Assembly: GCA_005776545.1 (NCBI GenBank)
Contig: SXOY01000235.1
Location: 1 to 9,785, forward strand
Reading direction: 5' to 3'
Length of the DNA stretch: 9,785 nt
Source of the DNA: Planctomycetia bacterium
GTDB lineage: Bacteria; Planctomycetota; Phycisphaerae; Phycisphaerales; UBA1924
Part shown: positions 1 through 6,022 of the stretch, in pieces
How positions within the stretch are numbered: position 1 is the first letter of the stretch
How the letters are laid out: each line of letters starts with the position of its first letter
Notes under the pieces: generated by a model
What the model saw: only the letters and a program-made list of their open reading frames with translations
The model's database searches: none
Told to the model about the DNA's origin: nothing
Program-made: the position numbers and the translations under genes

Positions 1-1200
1 CGGAGGTGACTTGGAGAAATCTTTGTTGGCAAAGAACGGGCTTGGGATATCTTGCCAGACCATGATGCCCATGCGATCGCACCAGTAGTAGAAGAGTTCT
101 GATTCGACTTTGACATGCTTGCGGAGCATGTTGCAGCCCATTTTCTTAGCCGCCTCGATGTCGAACTTCATTGCCTCTTCATTTGGCGGCGTGTACAGGC
201 CATCGGGCCAGAATCCCTGGTCGAGCGGGCCGAAGTGGAAGAGGGGTTTGGAATTGAGCAAAAGGCGGTTCATTCCCCCACTGTCTTTTCCAATGGCGAC
301 ATCGCGGAACGCGAAGTAGGTGGAGACTTTGTCGACAACTTCCTTGCCGCGTTTGAGGGTGATTGTCGCTTCGTAGAGGTAAGGGTCGTTGGGAGACCAC
401 GCGTGCGGCGAAGCGATCTTGATCTGCGGACGCATGTGGGCATCGGAGCCAGAGACTTCGATAGTGTTCCCAGCGAATGAGAATTCGCAGGCGATGTCAG
501 GCGCGGGCGCGGTGATGCTGATATTGCACGCGACCGTGCCATCTTTGAGCGAACTCTCGAATTTCAGTGCGTTGATCGAAGTGGTGGGAACTGCTTCGGC
601 CCAGACAGTTTGCCAGATGCCGCTGGTTCTGGTGTACCAGATTCCATGCGGGGTGTGCCATTGCTTGCCGCGGGGCTGGCCGCCGGAATCGGTGGGATCT
701 TTCACGCTGATCTGAAGCTGGTTTTCACCGGGCTTGAGTGCATCGGTGATATCGAAGTTGAATGGTGTGTAGCCACCGGTGTGAGTACCGATTTCTTTTC
801 CGTTGACAAGAAGTGTTGCGGACCAGTCAGCTGCGCCAACATGGAGGATGATCCGTTTGCCGTTCCACATTTCTGGGGGCGTGAATGTGCGTTGATACCA
901 GAGTGTCTGATTGTCTTCGAGGAGTTTTCCCACGCCCGAGAGCGAAGACTCGATGGGGAAGGGGACGAGGATTGAAGACTCAAACTCTGATGGTTTACTT
1001 CCATCGGTGATTTCATATTGCCAGAGGCCGTTGAGGTTCAGCCAATCGGTGCGGACCATTGTGGGCCTGGGATATTGGCGCCAGGCGTTTTCGGGAGTGA
1101 CGGTTGCGCCCCAGGTTGTCGAGAGTGGGGCGGGCGCGGGTTGCCAAGGTGCGGCGAGCGCAGCGGCGGAAACTGAGAGCGAGAGAATGTGTGAGAGCAT
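1..1200 (-). CDS. Secreted glycoside hydrolase family 2 protein (3' part outside window)
   Basis: Four hundred in-frame codons are open from an ATG at 1200 down to the window edge. An in-frame TAG lies seven codons upstream, so this is the most upstream ATG; no good Shine-Dalgarno precedes it. The product starts with a short hydrophobic signal peptide (MLSHILSLSVSAAALAAP), so export is likely. It then shows the GH2 order: an N-terminal jelly-roll sugar-binding domain (about 45-215, with LNGLW, WYQRTF, LLVNGKEIGTHTGGYTPF and SGIWQTVW), an immunoglobulin-like sandwich (about 220-310), and the start of the TIM barrel (LFHFGPLDQGFWPDGLY, KKMGCNMLRKHVKVES, MGIMVWQDIPS). GH2 enzymes hydrolyse beta-galactosides, beta-glucuronides, beta-mannosides and similar links. 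The acid/base and nucleophile glutamates would lie beyond the window, so neither activity nor substrate can be judged. It lies downstream of the porin gene on the same strand, but a terminator separates them. Confidence 0.9.
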   Translation of the reverse strand, partial: MLSHILSLSVSAAALAAPWQPAPAPLSTTWGATVTPENAWRQYPRPTMVRTDWLNLNGLWQYEITDGSKPSEFESSILVPFPIESSLSGVGKLLEDNQTLWYQRTFTPPEMWNGKRIILHVGAADWSATLLVNGKEIGTHTGGYTPFNFDITDALKPGENQLQISVKDPTDSGGQPRGKQWHTPHGIWYTRTSGIWQTVWAEAVPTTSINALKFESSLKDGTVACNISITAPAPDIACEFSFAGNTIEVSGSDAHMRPQIKIASPHAWSPNDPYLYEATITLKRGKEVVDKVSTYFAFRDVAIGKDSGGMNRLLLNSKPLFHFGPLDQGFWPDGLYTPPNEEAMKFDIEAAKKMGCNMLRKHVKVESELFYYWCDRMGIMVWQDIPSPFFANKDFSKSPP

Positions 1201-1230
1201 TCCCGGAGGATATCTGATCTAGGGCAGGCT

Positions 1231-1283
1231 GAAAAAAATAAAGTGTAAAAACACACTGGCCGGCCCCGAGGGGGACCGGCCAG
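1231..1283 (-). terminator. Intrinsic terminator after the porin gene
   Basis: On the minus strand a GC-rich hairpin (arms CTGGCCGG and CCGGCCAG, extended by a GGGG/CCCC pairing with one bulged base; 1256-1283) is followed by two T-rich runs (1247-1251 and 1232-1238). It lies about 40 bp past the porin stop codon and ends about 30 bp before the glycosidase ATG, so it should limit porin readthrough into that gene. A second, weaker hairpin (1298-1314, 7-bp stem with one G-U pair) sits even closer to the porin stop. Confidence 0.8.
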
Positions 1284-1325
1284 TAGAGTCAAAATTTCGG
1301 ACGGTGGCCATCCGATCGAGATGAA

Positions 1326-2567
1326 TTACCAGACGACTTGGGCCTGGACAGCGAGAGCGATTTCGCCCTTCTTGTCTTGACCGAGGAAGCCGACCTTAGG
1401 CTGCGAAGTGCCAGCTGGGACGCCAGCCAAGTTGCCGTTCTTGCTCAGCGACCAAACGAGGTCGGCGCTGATCTTGAAGGCGTGGCTGCGGGGGCTGACG
1501 TAGTAGTTGCCGCCGAGGGTGAGGAAGTGGAAGCTGCGGTTGCCTGAGGCGATGTAGTCCTTGTCGCCGCGGATTCCTTCGTAACGAGCAACGAATTCGA
1601 GCTGGTCGGTGGCGAAGACGCCGCCCTGGAGAACCCAGCCAAAGGTCGAATTCTTTGCGCCGCCATCGGGATCGGTCTGGCTGCCGACGAATGCACCGTA
1701 GAGGTTCCAACCTGATGCTTCGTAAGAGGCATCGATGGTGGCCATCCACATGTTGCTGTCGTCAGAGCTTGCGTTCAATGATGGACCGGTGTCACCAGAG
1801 GTCTGGTAGTGAGCGGCAACTCCGACGAGGAAGCCGTTGCTGTCTGATTCACGCCATGAGGTGAAATCGTTCCAGCGGCTCCAGTCGGTGCCCATGCACT
1901 GGAATTCAGCGCGACCGGTGATGGCAAAGTCGGACTCGCTGCTTGAGTTGTACTCAGAAGCGGTCGCGCCTGCACCATCGCTGAAGTCGGCCATGAAGCG
2001 CCAGTTGTCAGCGCGGTAGCCGATTTCCATGGCCTGTGAGCGGCCGAGTGTGAAGGTTGAGTTGACGACGCCGCGGTTGACGAGCAACTGCTTTTCATCG
2101 CCGACGAGTTCTTCACGGAGACCGGCGAGCTTGAACTGGCCGCCACGGACGTAGAAACCGTTGTCCCAGGTGTAGCGGAAGTCAGCGTCCTTGAGGTGGG
2201 CGCTGTCGCTATCGCCGCCGAGCTGGAAGTCGACGGAGTAGGTGAGTTCCTTGGTCCAGGTGTTGCCCCAGAACTTCACACGTGCGTTTGGCATGTTGAA
2301 GCCGTGGGTGTAGTTTTCGTTGGGATCAGTCATGCTGGAAGAGCGGAAATCGCTGTTCCAACGGAACTGGGTGTAACCACCGATGTACAGCGTGCTGTCA
2401 CCTGCGGTCAACTTGAAGTGTTCGCCACCAGCGGCGAGTGCGCTGTTGCGAGCCGCTGCATCAGCCGACAATTCGGCGGCGTATGCGCGATCTTGATCGG
2501 GGGAGGCGGCCAGCGCGACTGAACTCAACGCAGCGCCTGCGAGCACCATAAGAACTTTGCTCTTCAT
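1326..2567 (-). CDS. Outer-membrane porin of the OprP/OprO (Porin_O_P) type
   Basis: A 413-residue beta-barrel outer-membrane protein. The frame is open further upstream (to 2678), but the ATG at 2567 is preferred: an AAGGAGT ribosome site sits 7 bases before it, and only this start puts a signal peptide (MKSKVLMVLAGAALSSVALA, cleaved near ALA/ASP) at the N-terminus. The mature protein begins with an Ala-rich helical stretch (AYAAELSADAAARNSALAAGG), followed by amphipathic beta-strands. Porin_O_P-like features are YIGGYTQFRWNSDF, the MPNARVKFWG strand, LKDADFRYTW and VRGGQFKLAGLREELVGD. It ends in QAQVVW, a terminal aromatic as expected for barrel assembly. Known relatives pass phosphate or polyphosphate, but many family members, including the numerous planctomycete ones, have unknown substrates. 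It is transcribed away from the PhoB-like regulator, which makes control by that regulator plausible. The family call is fairly secure; phosphate specificity is inference. Confidence 0.82.
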   Translation of the reverse strand: MKSKVLMVLAGAALSSVALAASPDQDRAYAAELSADAAARNSALAAGGEHFKLTAGDSTLYIGGYTQFRWNSDFRSSSMTDPNENYTHGFNMPNARVKFWGNTWTKELTYSVDFQLGGDSDSAHLKDADFRYTWDNGFYVRGGQFKLAGLREELVGDEKQLLVNRGVVNSTFTLGRSQAMEIGYRADNWRFMADFSDGAGATASEYNSSSESDFAITGRAEFQCMGTDWSRWNDFTSWRESDSNGFLVGVAAHYQTSGDTGPSLNASSDDSNMWMATIDASYEASGWNLYGAFVGSQTDPDGGAKNSTFGWVLQGGVFATDQLEFVARYEGIRGDKDYIASGNRSFHFLTLGGNYYVSPRSHAFKISADLVWSLSKNGNLAGVPAGTSQPKVGFLGQDKKGEIALAVQAQVVW

Positions 2568-2574
2568 TCGAAAG

Positions 2575-2581
2575 ACTCCTT
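2575..2581 (-). promoter_or_regulatory. Ribosome binding site that fixes the porin start
   Basis: The minus strand reads AAGGAGT, then 7 bases, then ATG at 2567. This strong site, together with the signal peptide directly after that ATG, argues against the longer in-frame start at 2678. Confidence 0.8.
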
Positions 2582-2781
2582 CATTGCCGGGATCGCGCCG
2601 GTGACTCGCCGTCACGTACCCGTCATTCACACCGTCCGATAGTTCGTGGAAACACCCCACGCCTAGCGAAGTTGGCACATACTAGCAAGAAACTTCTGAC
2701 TCTGCTTACCGGACTGCGAAAAGCCTTCCGGAGCAGGTACCCCATCGACAAGATGAGGCTAGAAGCTGCTTGTTTGGAAAT

Positions 2782-2805
2782 CCGGTCATAGTCATTTCAG
2801 ACCGG
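2782..2805. repeat. Inverted repeat CCGGTC-N12-GACCGG, possible operator
   Basis: Perfect 6-bp arms at 2782-2787 and 2800-2805 extend by three A-T pairs if one base (2781) is bulged. The half-site spacing of about two helical turns would suit a dimeric regulator. It lies about 215 bp upstream of the porin start and 310 bp upstream of the regulator start. Function is not shown. Confidence 0.35.
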
Positions 2806-2883
2806 TTTCCGTCAGAAATCGCTTTGGCACAAACCTCAGCGACAGGACTTCCAGAGTTTTCTGACCACTCACGAATGTGAAGG

Positions 2884-2938
2884 GTCAAAAGTCCAGGGTC
2901 CGTAGGTCGGGATGCTACCCCCGTCCGGCGACTTTGAC
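2884..2938. repeat. Inverted repeat able to form a bulged hairpin
   Basis: The arms GTCAAAAGTC (2884-2893) and GACTTTGAC (2930-2938) pair over 9 bp with one bulged A. The 36-base interior can pair further (GTAG/CTAC and GGG/CCC). Either strand could fold it. It could be a leader structure, part of a small RNA, or a protein site; the sequence alone does not decide. Confidence 0.35.
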
Positions 2939-2979
2939 AAACAGCCGCCACCTCCTTTTCGTCCACAGAGGCGAAACAG

Positions 2980-3002
2980 CACAATAATTGAGGTCACAAT
3001 AA
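2980..3002. repeat. Direct repeat CACAATAA, 15-bp period
   Basis: Two exact 8-bp copies start at 2980 and 2995, and a related CACATAAT starts at 3029. They lie just upstream of a plausible promoter of the response regulator gene, where tandem half-sites for an OmpR/PhoB-type dimer would be expected. The 15-bp period differs from the classical 11-bp Pho box. Confidence 0.35.
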
Positions 3003-3006
3003 GCGA

Positions 3007-3036
3007 TTCGCACGCTCGCCAGTGATTTCACATAAT
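3007..3036 (+). promoter_or_regulatory. Possible sigma-70-type promoter of the response regulator gene
   Basis: TTCGCA (3007-3012; 4 of 6 to TTGACA) is followed after 18 bases by CATAAT (3031-3036; 5 of 6 to TATAAT). This would give a leader of about 70 bases before the ATG at 3113. It rests on hexamer similarity only. Confidence 0.3.
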
Positions 3037-3102
3037 CTGAACGCGGGAATAGTGTCTTTGTGTGCGATGCCAGGTTACGCTCTGTTTGTTCGCTGAATCT
3101 CT

Positions 3103-3107
3103 GGGAG
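3103..3107 (+). promoter_or_regulatory. Ribosome binding site that fixes the response regulator start
   Basis: GGGAG lies 5 bases before the ATG at 3113. The frame is also open from an ATG at 3062, but that start lacks a comparable site and would add an unusual Cys-containing extension. Confidence 0.55.
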
Positions 3108-3112
3108 AAACA

Positions 3113-3862
3113 ATGTCGCAAATAACTGCAAATAAAGAAGTTGTGAACAATACATCGAATCAATCCAAGAGCATATTAGTAGTAGAAGATGAGCGAGATC
3201 TCTCAGATATCATCGTCTTCAACCTCCAAAAAGCAGGTTATAGGACGAGCGCAATATTTGACGGTCGTCAGGCCCTTGATAGTGCACTTTCACAGGCCTT
3301 CGACCTCGTGATTCTCGACATTATGCTCCCCGGAATGAGTGGAATCGACATCGCATCGCGGCTCCGTTCCAATCCATCTACTTCTAAGACCCCGATCATC
3401 ATGGTGACTGCCAAGAGCGAAGAAGTTGATCAGCTTGTCGGTTTGGCAGTGGGGGCGGACGACTATCTGACTAAACCGTTCAGCCCAAAAGTGCTGTTGG
3501 CACGAATCGAAGCGGTTCTGCGGCGGAGCATTGTTCCAACCGGTCCAGGGGCGAGAGTGCTTTCCTTAGGGAAGATCATCGTGAACCTCGATACGCACGA
3601 AGCGAGTGTGGATGGGGAAGTTCTGAAACTGACGTTGACGGAATTCAGACTGCTGGCCAACCTGCTGGCCGAGCGAGGAAGAGTGCTGAATCGAGCCGCC
3701 CTTATCTCACGGGCGATTGGTCCTGGGATAACTGTGACCGAGCGAACGATTGATGTGCATCTGACCGCGCTGCGAAAGAAACTGGGAAGCATGGCGGATT
3801 GCATCCAGACCGTGCGAGGTGTGGGATATCGAGCGGTTGAAGACTCGACGATGGAAATATGA
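3113..3862 (+). CDS. PhoB-like response regulator (OmpR/PhoB family)
   Basis: A 249-residue two-component response regulator, a cytoplasmic DNA-binding protein activated by phosphorylation. The receiver domain (about 20-138) has all key residues: acidic pair E25/D26, phospho-acceptor D69 (LVILDIMLPGMSG), switch T99 (MVTAKSEE) and K121 (GADDYLTKPFSPK). The winged-helix output domain (about 147-245) has LTLTEFRLL, VTERTIDVHLTALRKKLG and the C-terminal IQTVRGVGYRA hairpin. The receiver, especially TKPFSPK.L.ARI.AVLRR, closely follows PhoB. Two things are odd: a 19-residue, Asn-rich N-terminal extension encoded by AT-rich DNA, and AIG where PhoB has VWG before the recognition helix. The matching PhoR-like kinase gene is not adjacent but 3.4 kb downstream on the same strand. 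Family membership is secure; a phosphate-specific role is inferred from similarity and from the divergent OprP-like porin, so no symbol is assigned. Confidence 0.93.
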   Translation: MSQITANKEVVNNTSNQSKSILVVEDERDLSDIIVFNLQKAGYRTSAIFDGRQALDSALSQAFDLVILDIMLPGMSGIDIASRLRSNPSTSKTPIIMVTAKSEEVDQLVGLAVGADDYLTKPFSPKVLLARIEAVLRRSIVPTGPGARVLSLGKIIVNLDTHEASVDGEVLKLTLTEFRLLANLLAERGRVLNRAALISRAIGPGITVTERTIDVHLTALRKKLGSMADCIQTVRGVGYRAVEDSTMEI

Positions 3863-3904
3863 GTGTTTGCTCACTTGAACTGTGAGAAAGAGGGCGACAG
3901 TGCC

Positions 3905-4110
3905 TGGTACGCCCTCCATTGGCGGGTGAACGGCGTCGTCGAGACGCAGAGGCAAACGCGAGGAAGACAAAGAAATATTAACATGGATATACAGGATGGA
4001 CAGGATATGAATCAGAAAACGGTCCCTTCTTATCCTGTATATCCATGTCAAATCTGTTTCTGTTTTTCCCTGCGTCTCGGCGACGCGGGACAATCGTCCC
4101 CTGCGTACCA
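3905..4110. repeat. Long imperfect palindromic element (REP/MITE-like)
   Basis: Three nested pairs of arms share one centre. Outer: TGGTACGC (3905-3912) with GCGTACCA (4103-4110). Middle: 17 bp at 3933-3949 with 4070-4086 (16 of 17 match; core GAGACGCAG/CTGCGTCTC). Inner: ACATGGATATACAGGAT (3981-3997) with its perfect complement at 4032-4048. The left inner arm is followed by a second ACAGGAT (4000-4006), so two registers of pairing are possible. From memory, ACATGGATWTACAGGAT-type palindromes recur between genes of many environmental bacteria; I could not check this. The element begins 43 bp after the regulator stop, has no credible gene of its own, and could act as a transcription terminator or RNA-stabilising hairpin. 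No transposase and no clear target-site duplication is visible. Confidence 0.75.
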
Positions 4111-4274
4111 CGCGACGTTTCACTGCAAGTCACAGGCTCTGTAAGCAGAAGAATTTGCGCAGCGGCTTGTTCATCGTTAAGCACCGATTGAGAAACTTGA
4201 GTGTGTACTGCAAGATTGAGCGGGTCTGCGGCAAGTCTCCCTAGTGGCATCATTCTTGCAACTGGAGATTTCAA
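4111..4274 (+). promoter_or_regulatory. Leader region of the first dockerin-type gene
   Basis: This 164-bp gap follows the palindromic element and should carry the promoter of the gene starting at 4275. No convincing -35/-10 pair was found. A TGGAG ribosome site (4263-4267) lies 7 bases before the ATG. Confidence 0.4.
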
Positions 4275-5849
4275 ATGAAGATTACGAATAATTGTGTAGC
4301 TTTGATCGCACTCGCAGGATTCACCGGATTGGCCGGGCACGCCGCGGCACAGCCGGGAGCCGGAGTTGTTGTCGGCGGGTTTGAATATGTGCCCTTGGGG
4401 GGCTCGGTGTTCCTGCCGCCAAATGGCCGAAGTGTGCCAGTTGCGAACATTGGCAGCAGTGGACAGGATGGCGTTGAGATAACACCCGGACCGGTTCGCA
4501 AGGGCGGATGGGGCATGCATGTTGGACCGTTGCTTGATACACCGGGCGCAGAGTGTCGTACTCGATACAAGGGTTGGGATGGGTTGATTTATGGCAATCA
4601 CCGGTTGGTAAGCAACGGTGATGGCACAGGGACATTTAACTTTGATTTCGGCCCGGGAGCGACATCGATTCGAGTGGCCCAGTACAGTGCTGATGGAACA
4701 TTGATTTCAGATGTCGTTCACGGCGGCGGCAGCACCGATCAGGTGTGGCAACCGAATTTCACATGCCCCGATGGCAGTCCTCCGCACATGTGGGCCAGAT
4801 GGATCAAGGCGTGCGAGTCGTGTGTCCCGCAGCTCGTGATCGGTTGGTATTGCATTACCGACGTTGGCGGCGGGGGTGTCTACACCTATGAACCTGGACA
4901 AGATCAACGTCGAATTGTGGTGACGCCGGATATGCCGGGTGTGGACTGGTCCAACGTGCTTCTTGAGTCGGTGCTTGTCACTTCCACAGGGCTTGACTCA
5001 TTGACAGTGTGTAATGCAGAAATTGTGACACCGGGCGGACTCTCGTGCTGGGGCACAGGAACCGCTCAAGTCGCACAAACGTGTCCAACACCAGGGCTTC
5101 CCTGTCTGCCGGAAAACGAAGTTGTTTCGACGTGTTGCAACGACAGTGATGATGATGGCATCGCGATTGACATGGGACCAGATGTTGCAACAGCTTCGGC
5201 GAGTTGCAAACGCAGCGAAGCGGAAATGAATCTGAACGCTATAGATAAGAAGGGGCGCTCACTCGGCGTCATCTCTCACAACAGCGACCCATTGACCGGG
5301 ATGAACACAATTACTCCCGATTTCAGCAGCGTTGGTTCAACAGAGTGTGATGTTCACTTCTATGACGATGGTGGCAATCCGATTGGTACGACACGCGTCC
5401 TCACGATCGGCGGCTATGCGGTTGCGTGGCATTCAAACTGCCCACCAGGGACCTACGAAGTTGGATACTGGACTGGTGTTGGTCCTCACAAGATGTACGT
5501 CTTTGTCGGCTGCTACCACTACATGGATTTCGTGCTTCCTACCGGCGAAGTGATTACAGCGTACTCGGTCGGCTTTGAACCAGTGGATCCAACGGTCCGA
5601 ACTGGCGCACCTCGCACCATGGTCTACTCGGGAACGATGGGCGCGGAGCTTGCAGTGGGAAATATTGAGGTGACACGCAACGGATGTGGTGCCGACTTCA
5701 ATGGTGATGGTGCGGTGGACTTCTTTGACTACCTGGACTTCGTGGATGCGTTCAGCTCTGGTGTTGTGGCCGCGGATTTCAATGATGATGGATCAGTAGA
5801 CTTCTTTGACTACCTTGACTTTGTGGATTCGTTCAGCATCGGGTGCTGA
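4275..5849 (+). CDS. Secreted Cys-rich protein with C-terminal GC-type dockerin cassette
   Basis: A 524-residue protein of unknown function. It starts with a signal peptide (MKITNNCVALIALAGFTGLAGHAAA, cleavage before QPGAG), and TGGAG 7 bases upstream supports the start. About 17 cysteines lie in the mature part (for example KACESC, VSTCC, SNCPPG), suggesting disulfide bonding outside the cytoplasm. The body is Gly/Thr/Val-rich and probably beta-structured; I recognise no catalytic domain. An acidic linker (NDSDDDGIAIDMG, near 290) looks like a calcium-binding loop and may divide two halves. Residues 471-524 are a duplicated dockerin-type EF-hand cassette ending in Gly-Cys. A strong terminator follows. 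Such cassettes are common at the ends of otherwise unrelated secreted planctomycete proteins and probably serve as docking or sorting tags. The gene lies between a PhoB-like regulator and a PhoR-like kinase, so regulation by that pair is possible but unproven. Confidence 0.85.
   Translation: MKITNNCVALIALAGFTGLAGHAAAQPGAGVVVGGFEYVPLGGSVFLPPNGRSVPVANIGSSGQDGVEITPGPVRKGGWGMHVGPLLDTPGAECRTRYKGWDGLIYGNHRLVSNGDGTGTFNFDFGPGATSIRVAQYSADGTLISDVVHGGGSTDQVWQPNFTCPDGSPPHMWARWIKACESCVPQLVIGWYCITDVGGGGVYTYEPGQDQRRIVVTPDMPGVDWSNVLLESVLVTSTGLDSLTVCNAEIVTPGGLSCWGTGTAQVAQTCPTPGLPCLPENEVVSTCCNDSDDDGIAIDMGPDVATASASCKRSEAEMNLNAIDKKGRSLGVISHNSDPLTGMNTITPDFSSVGSTECDVHFYDDGGNPIGTTRVLTIGGYAVAWHSNCPPGTYEVGYWTGVGPHKMYVFVGCYHYMDFVLPTGEVITAYSVGFEPVDPTVRTGAPRTMVYSGTMGAELAVGNIEVTRNGCGADFNGDGAVDFFDYLDFVDAFSSGVVAADFNDDGSVDFFDYLDFVDSFSIGC
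5685..5846 (+). other. Duplicated dockerin-type calcium-binding cassette (copy 1)
   Basis: Fifty-four residues run from Cys471 to the final Gly-Cys. They contain two EF-hand-like loops, DFNGDGAVDFFD and DFNDDGSVDFFD, each followed by YLDFVD.FS. Asp/Asn at loop positions 1, 3, 5, 9 and 12 fits dockerin-type calcium coordination. The flanking cysteines at the first and last positions may pair. Cohesin partners cannot be judged from this window. Confidence 0.85.
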
Positions 5850-5865
5850 ACGTTGGGAAGAACAT

Positions 5866-5905
5866 GTGCCGCACGCATTGCAAAAATGCGTGCGGCACTA
5901 TTTTT
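5866..5905 (+). terminator. Strong intrinsic terminator after the first dockerin-type gene
   Basis: A perfect 14-bp stem (GTGCCGCACGCATT at 5866-5879, complement at 5885-5898) with a 5-base loop is followed by TATTTTT. It lies 16 bp past the stop codon and should separate this transcript from the next gene. Confidence 0.93.
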
Positions 5906-6009
5906 GGGAATTTGGAGAATATCGAGTAATTTGCGTGAGGGGAGCGGAGCGAAGTACGTTTGCCTTGTCGTGGGCGGTGCGGCAGTGTGGTGATCCGCAA
6001 CATTCTGAT

Positions 6010-6015
6010 AGGGGA
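6010..6015 (+). promoter_or_regulatory. Ribosome binding site for the second dockerin-type gene
   Basis: AGGGGA lies 7 bases before the ATG at 6023. This supports that start over the in-frame ATG at 5960, which would place 21 non-hydrophobic residues ahead of the signal peptide. Confidence 0.6.
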
Positions 6016-6022
6016 TCTGAAC

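Larger units (their letters stand above)
2568..3112. promoter_or_regulatory. 545-bp divergent intergenic region rich in repeats
   Basis: No credible gene is seen here. The region must hold the promoters of the porin (leftward) and the response regulator (rightward). It contains several inverted repeats: GTGAC/GTCAC at 2601-2615; CCGGA/TCCGG at 2709-2731; CCGGTC/GACCGG at 2782-2805; GTCAGAAA/TTTCTGAC at 2811-2865; GTCAAAAGTC/GACTTTGAC at 2884-2938. It also has a direct repeat of CACAATAA at 2980-3002. No good match to the enterobacterial Pho box (paired CTGTCAT repeats, 11-bp period) was found. A TAGTAT at 2679-2684 (minus strand) could be a porin -10 box, but no -35 box stands out. Confidence 0.55.

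Noticed and set aside
110..480. Open plus-strand frames over the left end
   Set aside because: They lie antisense to the GH2 gene, whose minus-strand frame is open for 400 codons with clear family motifs.
2781..2816. Possible Pho box near the GTCATAGTCATTTCAG stretch
   Set aside because: It has GTCAT-like words but not two CTGTCAT repeats with 11-bp period, so it does not meet the known consensus.
2884..2938. Riboswitch
   Set aside because: The hairpin lacks the conserved core of any riboswitch class I know, and the downstream gene is a regulator rather than a metabolite gene.
2706..2984. Minus-strand frame of 92 codons in the divergent intergenic region
   Set aside because: No ribosome site, signal peptide or recognisable domain; the DNA is repeat-rich and better explained as regulatory.
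3981..4048. CRISPR-like repeat at the palindrome
   Set aside because: Only one pair of inverted arms is present, with no regularly spaced direct repeats or spacers and no cas genes.
3707..4123. Minus-strand frame of 138 codons across the regulator end and the palindrome
   Set aside because: It is antisense to the regulator C-terminus and otherwise translates the palindromic repeat; no ribosome site and no protein-like composition.
3978..4601. Minus-strand frame of 207 codons
   Set aside because: It starts antisense to the secreted-protein gene and runs into the palindrome (YPVHPVYPC-type translation of the repeat). The plus-strand gene has a signal peptide and a ribosome site.
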